A DNA stretch of 27,417 nucleotides. It comes from Cudoniella acicularis (lineage: Eukaryota; Ascomycota; Leotiomycetes; Helotiales; Helotiaceae). How positions within the stretch are numbered: position 1 is the stretch's first letter; each line of letters opens with the position of its first letter. Under the pieces are notes generated by a model that made no database searches, had not been told where the DNA came from, and saw only the letters and a program-made list of their open reading frames with translations. Location of the stretch: positions 1 to 27,417 of the forward strand of contig JAAMPI010000724.1 of NCBI GenBank assembly GCA_013054445.1, given 5' to 3'. Of the stretch, positions 1 through 10,048 are shown piece after piece. Both the position numbers and the translations under genes were made by a program.

Positions 1-1120
1 AGGGCTGGAGTGGAAGGAAGTTATGGATTGAGTGAGTGCGGAAAAGGAATGGTGGTGGTCAGCTTTGAAGGAGGTGAGAGGTGGTGTGACGTGGTGTGCG
101 ACAATGCGGATGTCAGGAATAAAACAGGGAATTTTGCTTTTTGTTGTTGAGATGTCTTATTTTGGGTAGTTGTCAGTATTTGGGAAACCACTTTCAAGTA
201 TATTAACAAGATTCTAGCTGACTGAGACTTCCTCTAACTCTCTATCTTTTTTTTATTCGTTGTCTTCTTCAGAAAACAATTCTTTTTGAACTTCTTCAAT
301 TCCTGTCAGGACTAACTAGTAATTAATAATCTGTTTGGTAATGAAATTTGATGAATTTCTTGTAAAAGGGTTTCCGTACTTGCTGGCATTTGGCGACAGA
401 AATAATGTTCCTCATTTCACTTTACCTTCTCCTTTTACTTAAGCGATGAATGCCTGAAACCACAGGCTTCCGTTTTGCGATGTTTTTCGATTCACTAGTG
501 GTTGTCCAGTGAACAGGTGATCCCTATTGCGAGACGAACACACCATGACAACAACACCACTTCCAAAACCTGAGCTGGATTTCAGCTCTCTCCACAGTAG
601 ATTTGTGGTACTTCCTGACTGGTGCAGCGTATGTTGTATTCATGTGTCAGAATTATGTATAAATCTGGAGATTGATTTCCTGGTGATGGTAAGTGGCTAA
701 GTTGATGGTAACATTGAAGCAGAAACAGATCTTCCGAGTGGGCAAATCCCGTTTATAATTGCAAATGCATGTACTTTACAGGTCCACGTTTCAGTTGTGA
801 TAATCGCCATCACAAGCATGAGGTACTCACTCAAGGGCAAGTTTCAGCTTTCACGTTACGGCTTCCATCAGTTCCTTCGCCTCGATCACGATGGACCACA
901 GCCCTCAATAAACAGAGTCAGGAAATTGCTAGGCTCTACGGTCTCACGATCAATCTCGCACTTTTAACCTTATTCAATTTACCAGGTTAAAGAGTATAAA
1001 GCCTAAAACCCATAGTCCCCACAGTCTCACATTTCAGTCTCAACCCAACAGACGTCAAATCACCTGATCACAACTCAAGAGTTCAAGAGAACTAAATATC
1101 AAAAGTCAAAATAAGAAAGC
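1..1120. other. AT-rich intergenic spacer and promoter of the secreted-protein gene
   Basis: I see no supportable gene here. Short open frames exist (one starting at ATG 545, one at 769-990), but none resembles a known family. The last 100 bases before 1121 are A/C-rich and contain several CTCAA and CAAG runs, as expected of a fungal 5' leader. Confidence 0.5.
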
Positions 1121-1823
1121 ATGTTATCACCACTCATCCTCCTCCTCGGCCTCCTCAACCTCACCACCGCCAGCCCTCTCCCAGAGAAGACCGTCAGCCT
1201 CACCCCTCGCTGCGGGACCTATCTCGCTCCAACCGCCTTTTACATCCTTCGAGAAGACCAACCTGACACAGAAGCGCAAGAAATAAATACCTTCACCGTA
1301 TCACAAATACCGAATAATGGTTTGCTCCCACTCCCGCTCCCCTTCCCCAGGCTTTTCAACCCGTACTAACAAGAAAAAAAAAATAGGCCAACTTGAAAGT
1401 ACATACCTCCTAGTCCACTTCCCTCCCACCCCCTACGGCTCCTACGGCTGCGAGTTACTCTGGAACTTGCCCTATTCTCTTCCCATAACCAGTCTAGGCA
1501 GCTACACCCAGCTAGACGTCAAAACCGTGGCAGAATTCAACCCCGGCTTCCAACCTACATGGAACAACGTAATGGTCTCCCCTCCCTACCCTATAGTCAG
1601 ATCAGGAGTCTGGGGAACCTGTGGTGCGAATCCGGGAACGGATGGGGTGATCAATACGGCGGAGTGTAGTAATAAAGCGGAGCCGCCGATGTACGGTGGA
1701 GGGATGGGTTTGAATTTCTTGTTTAAGATGGCGGAGTGGGTGGAACAGAGTGGGGTGGAAGCGGGCGTGAGATTTTCGGTTAATGGGGGTGGGGTTGGGC
1801 CGTATTTGAATTTTAATTGTTGA
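1121..1823 (+). CDS. Small secreted protein, But2-C-terminal-like at best
   Basis: Two exons, 1121-1319 and 1387-1823, give about 211 residues. The 67-nt intron 1320-1386 starts GTTTGC, has a perfect TACTAAC branch point at 1364-1370 and ends ATAG. A different 5' site at 1298 (GTATCA) would break the frame, so I prefer 1320. Residues 1-18 form a clear signal peptide (MLSPLILLLGLL, then small residues before SPLPEK), so the product is probably secreted. The mature part has Cys31, a Gly-Cys near the centre, a GTCGANPGTDG segment, a further Cys and a terminal Asn-Cys, which suggests disulfides. The layout resembles fungal secreted proteins with a But2-like C-terminal domain, but that is from memory and weak. 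The real function is unknown. It could be a cell-wall-associated or effector-type protein. Confidence 0.72.
1320..1386 (+). other. Intron of the secreted-protein gene
   Basis: GTTTGC donor, TACTAAC branch point at 1364-1370, acceptor AG at 1385-1386. Removing it joins a codon split 1+2 as Gly and keeps one frame to the stop at 1821-1823. Confidence 0.7.
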
Positions 1824-2426
1824 GGGAGTGGTGGTTTATGTGTTGATTGTTTTTGTGGGATTTAGGAGTGCGTCTTAGGGGTTTGTGGGAATGTATTGTT
1901 GGGAGGTAGTTGTGGTTTAGTGTAGCAGCAAAATTGTATAATATTATATCAGGAAAAAAGGAGATCAAGGGATGATAAGTTGAAAAGAGGGGAATGTATT
2001 TTAGAAGGCAGATAATGCAGTGAGGGTATTTCTGCCTTTTATAGTGTGTTCGTTACTGTAATTTAGCGAAGGTGCGCTAAGACGCAGCGCTGAAGATCCT
2101 ACAATTTAGCGACACAACACTTGATAGAACAAGCGTAATATTAAGAAGAGACAATGTTGTCAAAATTTGTAGATTAAAGAATATTGCTTTAATTATGTTC
2201 TAGTAGCCTGAAAATAATTTTTAAATTTGTTTTTCTTTAGCTACTTTTAAGTGTTTGATAAGATTTCAAAAACACGACCGCGTAATTGCGCAGGCCAAAG
2301 AACAGCTTTAAACAGCCCACCCAGATTCATTATTGTCTAGCTCGCTCAAAGCCTCGAATTCAATTTTCAACGATGGAAATAGTAGTAAACAAAAAACTCT
2401 CAATGGTATTCCCAGCAAAAAGCCAC
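1824..2426. other. AT-rich spacer between convergent genes
   Basis: No gene is seen. The spacer contains a duplicated 10-mer AATTTAGCGA at 2060-2069 and 2103-2112, with a small GCGCT/AGCGC hairpin (2074-2078 with 2086-2090) between them. It serves as the 3' flank of both the secreted-protein gene and the HET relic. Confidence 0.45.
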
Positions 2427-4239
2427 TCAACCCAGCTTAGCATCAATTTCTTCCCGATCCTGACTTTCCCATGCATCTTTGAAGATTCTTCCAATCGCCT
2501 TTTGATAGGCAATCCCATCCTCCCACTCAATCCACATAACATTGTAGTACTTATATATACCGTTATCAAGTGGAAGACAATAAAACCTTTCTCCAACACT
2601 GTACCGGACATGCCAGAGGGCAAGGATAGTGACGGGGACTTAACAACGTTATCATTTTTGTCCACGATATGTGCAGTACAGATTTCGCAGCCTGTTTAGA
2701 CCGTAACACGCTTTCCGATCCGAAACCAGCCTCGCCGAGCAGAAAAGAGGAGATACTGGCTATTTTGGCCTCTGGGGCGCTTTTAGGTTCCACTTGCCAT
2801 CGGAAATGGGCATTCAAATTGAAATTTTGGTGATGCTGACTCGTGTGTATAATAAATTACTCTTTTGAAATCCTTGAAGTCGGTTGTTCTTACGTCTGCT
2901 GCGCCCCTTGTCCACCCCAATGGAACCTCAACGGATTCATTGCCGTAGAAAGTGAGCTTCCTGAATAATTCTTGTAACTCAGCCTTCTTCGAAGCACCGA
3001 CAATGGCTTCCGTAAAATGAAGTAATCGAAAAACATTTCGGGAATGCCCCAAAGAAAACCACCACTAAAAACTGGATCAAAAACCGAAATAACCCCGGCA
3101 AAAGCCCTCACTGCGTCGGAGTCGTAGGATAGCTTTCTTCATTGAATAATTCCGCAAGTTGCCCCCATTGATGAACTTCTCGATAAATCCGTTGAGTCGA
3201 AACGTCCAAGGAGCAATGCAGAAGCTAGTGGTCTGGCGTTCTTGCTTCAAAAAGGCCTTCCTGAAAGGTCCAAGCTCTTGTACCCCATACACCTTCTTTG
3301 AGAGGCGAAGATCTATTCGCTGATATGTCCAAGCCATTGGAGAGCTTTATTGTTAGGAGCGCGTTATTGCATGTTTGAGAAGATCCAGAAATTCCGTTCA
3401 GACCAGCATTTGCATCCTTTCCTCCATTAGCTACAAGTGTAAGTAACAAATTAGCATAAATTGTGGCCATAGAGTCAAGATATTGCTGCTTTGCTTCATC
3501 ATCGTCTTGCACGATACAAAGAGAATCGATCCATATGTACCGCTCATGCAATTTAGAAGTGAAATGAAGGGCATCCCGAACAGTCCGTGGGAGATTTATA
3601 GAATGACCATCCGTTCGAATTGCACCTGACTTCTGCATTTCTTTCACGTTTTGTTTCGTAGTTTCGGCCGCTTGGACACTGCCTCATACGTAGCTCAAGG
3701 TGAGATATCTGCAGTCTGCAGACCGATGAACGAGTCGCGCTTCTTCGACGTCGATAAGAAAGATGGAATGCGTGGGTATTGGTAGTCCTGATGTGATGCA
3801 ACAATCGGCGTGTGAGGTCTCGCAGCAACGAATCCAGCGGCGTATCAAGTCTGGGCTTATTTTGTGTCGGAATTCCTGGCAAAAGCGAATTCTGTGGTGG
3901 GAGGTTGGACAGGGTATAACTCGATGAATGCTCCGCCAGAGTTGGCGCCTTGGTGCCACTTCTCAGAAAAGCCGAGGGATGAAGGATGTACTCTAAGCTT
4001 GATATTGCGACCCGGAAAGCGCGCGGTACGTTCCCAATCCGGTGAGAATATTCATGATATATCTCGACAGGATCGGCACCATTTCCGACTTGCGAGATCC
4101 TGGAAAGAACCCAACTCGACATCAGACTCTGAGCGTCTTCCCCCCTAACCATCTTAACTTGTCTATTCAGGAAAGTCTCCACAGGTCTGCTGACTCTCTG
4201 ACAAGTCTCACAAAAGACGCTATCGTCATCAGTATCCAT
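2427..4239 (-). pseudogene. Decayed HET-domain (heterokaryon incompatibility) gene
   Basis: The minus strand carries the parts of a HET-domain protein in the right order but in shifting frames. They include a Cys-rich N-terminus (M at 4239, VFCETC), CRYLTLSYV near 3690, LPRTVRDA and YIWIDSLCIVQDD near 3530-3600, WGTRAWTFQEGL near 3250, and AFAGVISV with GGFLWGIPEMFF near 3000-3100. A C-terminal WIEWEDGIAY...AKLG block ends at the TGA 2427-2429. Intact members read SYVWG. Here the Trp codon is replaced by an in-frame TGA right after SYV. A second stop (TAG) follows ARTPDH, and several one-base frame changes are needed (near 3860, 3110 and 2930). No GT-AG intron fits these breaks. Known members trigger cell death after fusion of unlike hyphae; this copy cannot make a full protein. 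Some slips could be sequencing errors, but two stops plus many shifts argue for real decay. Confidence 0.85.
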
Positions 4240-6014
4240 TCTCAAGAACGTGAAGAGGGAAACGGGGTGAGGGATGACTGGACAATTAGTAGAATAGAGA
4301 GAAGGCGTAGAATCCACTCCAAATATCCAGATGATGACGGAGACTGAAGTACAAAGAGTGGAAGAAGAATCGCAGCCAAGAAACACAATCTTTATAGACA
4401 AACACTCGTCGCTACATAGTATATACTGAGCTCCTGCTTGTCATACCAAGAGCACATCGCCGAACAAATTCACTGGCTGAGCTTCCCGGCGCTCGCAATG
4501 GGTCGCATGATGTATTGGTCAAGTACCAAAGACCAAGCATTTCTCTGCAAGAGACTCACGCAACCCCATAATGCCGTCAGCTGAAAGCCCTCGTGAGTTG
4601 CTAGTGAGAGTATCACAACATCTCTGTTGGGGCAAACCTACAGCCCGGTACCACCGAAAGACAAAACTTGGTGAAAGTTGATCGAAGATATTTGTAATAA
4701 GGAAATTCCTTAGTTTTTATCTCCTTCAACTGAGGAAGACATTTTAAAAAGACGCGAAAAGATGGGAGACTCCCATAGCTCAGCGAATACAGCCCCAGTT
4801 CTTCATTGGACATTCGCTAAGCCATAGCGTTGGAGGCCCTGTAGCCTAGCGAGTATCGGTGGTAAGTAGGTGCATGTTCCTTTCTACAAAATAAAGTTTC
4901 ATCTTTAAATTGACGCTGGCAAATAATCGCCCGCGAGCCTTTATTTTTCCTGTCAACTTTTTCTACCAATTTTACGATAATAATCGCATTTGATTGATGC
5001 ACGTGGAAATAAAAGTCGTGATACAAGTCACTAAATTACAGTGTATAAGTCCCTGGAACTTAGCGAGTACTTGCTATAATTTCCCTTGCGCCGTTTCAGG
5101 TCGGTGGAACGAAGTTGCTCACGACACTTCAAAAATTAAACACTTTCTTAATATACCGGGGTCTTCATAAACTAGGGAATTGGAAGACTCTCATTCTTAA
5201 GTTTATTTAATCCACTTGTATACTGTTTAAAATGAGTCGTTATTTAATTAATTCTCAGTGTTTAGTGGAGCTCGCGAAGCAGACCGCTTCGAAGGAATAC
5301 CTAACACTACGTTTGTAATCGATCTCCAACTTTCAAAAAGGCTATATAACTTTAAACATTACTGGTATAGCTATATTACAATAGCTTAAGCAAGTACTGT
5401 GTATAAAATATAGTGAAATTTAAATACGTTAAATTATCTGGTAATTTCCACATTTAGTATTGCACGACCGATCAAGAAACTGCAAACACTTCAATATAAT
5501 TTCGAACCTCGTTCAATTCCCTCAAATATCACCATCCTCAAACAGATAAAGAGAATCAAAGAATTGTTTATGTATGTCGATGTACCTTCCAAGTTGGTGG
5601 GCGCCACAATATCCAGCGATGGTAACGTTGCTGCCCCGCCTATCTTACACCCTATCGCACAAAAGTTGATTTCCTAAGCCAGATCTTGAGAGGTACCAGT
5701 CCCCACATATTGCGGGTGCGCATGCTACTGTACCAATAGTCAGGTGCGTGCTGCATGGCAGCGCCACAATATGCGAGAAAATGGAAGTGACAAGGCTTGA
5801 AACCATCACAGGCTAATATTGAGGGGAAGTGCCTGAAGCTTGAGGATACGTCGTCGTTACTTACTTGTATCAAAGTGGGATATGAAGTTATACTATAATT
5901 GAAATCACTCTTGAAACCAAAAACCTCACTCGCCACTCAAAAATTACAACTTCTGGGAGTACTCATTGATACCCACCTCATTTTTCAAAAGTCAATACAG
6001 AAATCCAGCAAAAT
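4240..6014. other. Long AT-rich spacer and oxidoreductase promoter
   Basis: About 1.8 kb without a supportable gene. The stretch 4600-5650 is notably AT-rich. It holds TTAGCGA-type motifs (4814-4820 on the minus strand, 5060-5066 on plus) and a near-palindrome AGCGAGTACTTGCT at 5062-5075. A 12-base direct repeat, GCGCCACAATAT, lies at 5601-5612 and 5761-5772, within 420 bases of the downstream start codon. It could hold worn-out transposon DNA, but no element ends can be defined. Confidence 0.45.
5601..5772 (+). repeat. 12-bp direct repeat upstream of the oxidoreductase gene
   Basis: GCGCCACAATAT occurs at 5601-5612 and again at 5761-5772, in the same orientation, 160 bases apart. The copies lie 403 and 243 bases before the ATG at 6015. 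This is a possible duplicated regulator site; the role is inferred only from position. Confidence 0.4.
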
Positions 6015-7706
6015 ATGACCTCCATTTCTCCGGCAGCACGAATACCAAGTCCTCACGCTCCTCGCATCCTTTTCATCGGAGCAGGTTCCCAAGGTCACGC
6101 ATACGCCAGTCCAATCGTAAAACAAGGTCTCGGGCACATCGTCGGTGTTTGCGAGCCCATTCCCTACAAACGTCAAGAATTCGGACAGAAATACATCTGG
6201 GGGGTCACCAATCGCTCACCTTTGCCTCATGAAGAGTTCGATTCTTGGGAGGATTTTCTCAAATATGAGTCTACAAGAAGAATTAGAGTGAGCGCTGGTG
6301 AGATTCGCGAAGGAAATGAAGAATTCAAGGGTGTTGATGCGGTTTTCGTTTGCGTTTTGGATGAATTGCATGTTCATGTCGTGAAAGGTCTCGCGCCATT
6401 GGGGGTGCATATCATGTGTGAGAAACCGCTGGCTACGAATCTGGATGATTGCACTAGTATTTTGGGTGCAGTGACGAGGGAATCGGAGGTTTTGGGCAGG
6501 AAAACTGTGTTTGGTATTGGGCATGTGTTGAGGTATAGTCCGCACAATGTTATGTTGAGGAAGCTGGTGAGAGAAGAGAAGGTTGTGGGAGATGTAGTGA
6601 GTGTTGAGCATACGGAACCTATTGGGTGGTGGCATATGGCTCATAGTTTTGTTCGGTGAGTTCTCTTGCTGCTGTTATGCAATGAATCAAGCTGACAAGA
6701 GTTTAGAGGAAATTGGCGCCGTCAGGATATGACTGCTGCGTCTTTACTTACAAAGTCTTGCCATGACATCGATTTCCTTATGTGGCTCCTCTGCTCTTCC
6801 GCTTCTCCAAATGAGCGCGACCCACCACATGTACCTTCTTTCATCACATCAACAGGCAACCTGAACCAATTCCGCAAGGCACGAAAGCCTCTGGCAGCCG
6901 GCACCGCAACAAATTGCCTTTCATGTCCAATAGAAGCTTCTTGCCTGTATTCTTCCAGGAATATCTACTTCGATAAACTTCTTGATGTCGGAGACACCGA
7001 TTGGCCACTTAAATCTGTAGTTCCAGAGATCGAAGACTTGTACAACAATGACGGGAAAGAAACCGCAAAGAAGAGACTACTTGAAGTTTTGGCAGAAGAT
7101 TACACGACTGAGACACCAGATTTGGAAGTGAAGGAAAGAGCTTGGTATGGCCGTTGCGTCTGGGAATGCGACAACGATGTCTGTGATGATCAAATTGTTA
7201 CGATGACTTGGGAGGATGATCCGTTACCCAGTTCCGCAGTGAATGGCACTGCTGAAACAAAATCTACTGGTGAGGTAGGAGGATTGAATGGCAGAGCTGC
7301 AAAAACAGCTGTATTTCACATGGTCGCCCCAACGGAGAAAATCTGTGAACGGCGAGGACGAATTTACGGAACAACAGGCGAAATAAGCTATGACAGCGAC
7401 ACCATCTCGGTGCATTCTTTTGTCACGGGTGAAACTACTCTGTATACGCCTGAAGGCCGAGGACATGGCCATGGTGGAGGAGATGACTGGCTAGCGGAGA
7501 ATTTTTGTAAAGCTGTTCAGGCGGTGCTTTCAGGGGAGATGGAGGTAGATGTGGCGCAGAGACGCTGGTTAGGGGTTGATATTGAAGAAGTTGTGAGGAG
7601 TCATGTTGCTGTTTTTGCGGCGGAGAAGGCGAGGAAGGAGAGAATTGTTGTGGATTGGAAGAAATTCTGGGCGGAGGAGGTTGAAGCGCGACTTCATTCC
7701 TCATAG
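6015..7706 (+). CDS. Gfo/Idh/MocA-type NAD(P)-binding oxidoreductase
   Basis: Two exons, 6015-6655 and 6707-7706, encode 546 residues. The 51-nt intron starts GTGAGT, has a CTGAC branch point near 6692 and ends TTTAG; splicing joins HSFVR to GNWRRQD in frame. An N-terminal Rossmann fold shows GAGSQG at residues 22-27. The family EKP motif is at 136-138 (CEKPLATN), where the Lys normally lies by the nicotinamide and substrate. After the intron comes LLTKSCHDIDFLMW, whose His-x-x-Asp is the usual catalytic region. A cysteine cluster C-x2-C-x5-C (NCLSCPIEASC) follows, as in the long fungal members of this family. Members oxidise or reduce sugars, inositols or similar compounds. The substrate cannot be told from sequence. 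No signal peptide is seen, so it is probably cytosolic. It stands alone, with no partner gene nearby. Confidence 0.9.
6656..6706 (+). other. Intron of the oxidoreductase gene
   Basis: GTGAGT donor at 6656 and TTTAG acceptor ending at 6706. The 51-nt intron interrupts an Arg codon (CG|A). Without splicing the frame stops at TGA directly after the donor. Confidence 0.9.
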
Positions 7707-8314
7707 CCTATGTTCTGGTACCCTTTTTCACATGATAGCCCCTTTTCTGTTTTCGCTTAGCACGCATTCTGCGACGGTGGACTTGAGAATTAATCTTTTG
7801 TACTTAAACAACTCAAGAGCAAGATTATACTCTATTGGGAGAAGAGATTAATTTCAAATTATTTTGGGTGGAGAAGAACATGAAAAGTCCCCAAGAAAAG
7901 CTAGCTACAAGTTAGTTTCTGTTCATTAAAATACAGGGAGGGGATCGCTAAGTTACAGCATGCTACCAACCATAAACTAGCGACTGCAGAGCCATTGGCT
8001 GTCGCATCATGACTTTACGATAATAAACAAGACAGAATTCCTTCAGTACGCTTTAAATTCATATTTTGAATTATGTGCAATTATCTAAATGCTTTGAATG
8101 TAGCAAGAATTAAAACAAGCACAACCACATTGATTCGCAGCTGTATTTGAAAACTCGTTGTAGTTCGGGGTCGAACGCTAAAATTCAGCGTCCCCACGCT
8201 GTAAATCAGAACGCAATTAAGTCTTTACCCCTTCTATAAAATCCTTACGGAATTAAATATATCTCTTCACAACACAAAACCACATAATGCAATCTAAACT
8301 ATCCCGTTTGCCCT
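7707..8314. other. Spacer between convergent oxidoreductase and GNA1 3' ends
   Basis: No gene is seen. This AT-rich 3' flank contains TTAGCGA-like sequences (7945-7951 minus, 7977-7983) and, at 8163-8201, two adjacent hairpins described separately. Confidence 0.45.
8163..8201 (-). other. Two adjacent hairpins with complementary loops in the GNA1 3' flank
   Basis: GTTCG (8163-8167) pairs with CGAAC (8172-8176) around loop GGGT. CAGCGT (8186-8191) pairs with ACGCTG (8196-8201) around loop CCCC. The two loops are complementary, so a kissing contact is possible. AGCGT (8187-8191) can also pair with ACGCT upstream (8175-8179), so the hairpins compete. The block lies 114-152 bases beyond the GNA1 stop, probably in its 3' UTR. 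Both stems are short, so chance is possible. Confidence 0.35.
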
Positions 8315-9033
8315 CTAAATTTCATACTCTTCCGCCACAGCATTATAATAATGATGCATCTCCGACCCCGACTTTTTATACCCACACTTCTCGTAAAACC
8401 CCTCCGTTTCAGGGGAACAATTCAGAATCGTCTTTTGACACAAATTTTATTAGTACAAATTCCTTGTTTTCTTCTCAAGGGAGTAAGGGGAAATACCTTA
8501 TAACACCCAAGCTGCTCCGCAATCAAATCCAGCGCTTGAATCATACTAGCGCCTAGCTTCTTTCCCTGCTGATCGGCTGCAACAGCTATATCTTCTAGAT
8601 GGCCTTGAGTTCCTAGGCCGAACAAACTGCATTCCAGCCCAACGTATTAGCCTTTGCCTTTTTCCACCCACACGCACTCTCTCTTCTAAAATAAAAATAA
8701 GAATAAAATAAAATGAAAAAGTGCTTACAATTTCCGCTCAACAACCAACGTCCCAGTCGCGACAATCCTCCCCTCCTCTTCAGCAGAATCCACAATCACC
8801 AGCACAAAATAAGTACCATTACATTTCCTCAACGTCTCAAACTGGGTTTTCCATTGCTCCTCGCTGATATTGCCTACTTGGACCAGATCCCGTAAAACGT
8901 CGAGGTGGCCGTGGTTGTAATCTGAGGATTGGAGGGGACGGCAAGTGTATCCTGTTGGGAGGGAGGTGTGCGTTTTGGGGGAGACGAGGGTGGGTGGGAA
9001 GATGGGCGTTGGGGTGGTGGTTGTTGCTGTCAT
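8315..9033 (-). CDS. GNA1: Glucosamine-6-phosphate N-acetyltransferase
   Basis: Three exons read on the minus strand, 9033-8729, 8626-8497 and 8431-8315, give exactly 183 residues. Introns are 8627-8728 (GTAAGC...GCAG, 102 nt) and 8432-8496 (GTATTT...AAAG, 65 nt). The enzyme transfers acetyl from acetyl-CoA to glucosamine-6-phosphate, a step of UDP-GlcNAc synthesis for chitin, N-glycans and GPI anchors. Diagnostic parts are GYTCRPLQSSDYNHGHLDVL at the N-terminus, a QWKTQFE helix, GHLEDIAV at 110-117, the acetyl-CoA loop DQQGKKLGA at 120-128, and CSPETEGFYEKCGY at 150-163. It is slightly longer than yeast Gna1 because of a Thr/Pro-rich N-terminal extension of about 25 residues. It probably acts in the cytosol. 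Nothing nearby belongs to the same pathway, as is normal for a housekeeping fungal gene. Confidence 0.95.
8988..9006 (+). other. G-quadruplex motif opposite GNA1 exon 1
   Basis: Four GGG runs (8988-8990, 8992-8994, 8996-8998, 9004-9006) are separated by loops of 1, 1 and 5 bases, with a further GGGG at 9011-9014. They lie on the strand opposite the mRNA-like strand, within codons of the Pro-rich N-terminus of GNA1. Formation in the cell is not shown. Confidence 0.4.
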
Positions 9034-10048
9034 TTTGGTGGTTTGGTGCGTGGGGAAGTTGGTGGTGGGTGGTGGGCGGTGGTATTGAGAAAAATATTGA
9101 AGGAAGTCAAATAATATTTTTTCGATGCAAATATCTCAGGTGCAGTACGTACAATCCCGCCAAAGGCTGTATGTAATAAGCAAACGCTTTTTAGGTGCAG
9201 ACCGTTAGGGATATATGACATGTGTTTTAGCGGCATGAAGCGGCTACTTTAGGGGTGTTACTTCTAACCGCCGCCAATATAGGTAGGTTACTCTCCTAGA
9301 TATTACCTATAAGTGCACGATCAGGATGGTTCCATTACCCCTTCGCCTGTAAGTCACGTATCAATTAAGTTTACAGAGAGGCACCTTACCCATTAAGGTT
9401 AATACTGGGATTCATATATTGGTGGATGCGGGGTACTATGGGGCCGGGTGAATGGGCAGCGAGTTGCGATATCAGTTCTAGGGCCAATATACTTAGGTAC
9501 AGTACTTTGAGAGAGCGTCCCAATCGACTGGACGAGGGTGTTGTCAGTGGTAATAGAAAAATAAAAATTTGCCATGTATGTAATTTCGTAATTTTTGGCA
9601 GCTCATGTTCTGACCCCTTTTCCTTCCGCTTGGGAGATTCAGGGGTCCGTGCGATTTCTTTCCCTGAAAATACTTCAAAGAATAAATGCCATATCATTAT
9701 AAGACATAATTGGAATGGGAACAACATTAACAAAGGAATACCGAATTCCACCTGGTGCCATCATCTAGCCACTTAGATTTGTATTTATTTAATATCTTTG
9801 AAGTGTTCCAGGGCAACTTCACCCGAGTCGTCATGGTCTCAACTCCTCTTACCTACCTTATAGTGATGCGAGCACAATAACCATGTATTCGCAACTCCCA
9901 AGTACTTAACTCATGAATTCACCCTTGCATTCTGAAGTATATACTTGGCTATAGATAATAAATTACTATCAAGAACAGCCCTCAACATCTACCCCACCAC
10001 ACCCCACCTCAAGAGACATCCCTCTTTCTCCCTAAAGACGAAACCACC
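9034..10048. other. GNA1 promoter and OPT 3' flank
   Basis: About 1 kb without a supportable gene. The 5' flank of GNA1 (9034-9110) is CCACC-rich when read on the minus strand. Two overlapping open frames at about 9386-9776, one on each strand, look random in composition. No clear regulatory motif or repeat could be assigned. Confidence 0.45.

Noticed and set aside
545..990. Possible small two-exon gene starting at ATG 545 with a GTAAGT donor near 689 and continuing through the 769-990 frame
   Set aside because: The splice acceptor is ambiguous, the product matches nothing I recognise, and the composition looks random.
3670..3690. An intron to explain the TGA after SYV in the HET gene
   Set aside because: The only GT...AG pair across the stop is about 11 bases, far too short for an intron.
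5652..5936. 94-codon minus-strand open frame
   Set aside because: No motif. It lies in the promoter of the oxidoreductase gene and includes one copy of the 12-bp repeat.
9386..9776. Overlapping open frames on both strands between GNA1 and OPT
   Set aside because: Both have random composition and mirror each other. No splice-extended partner or family match.
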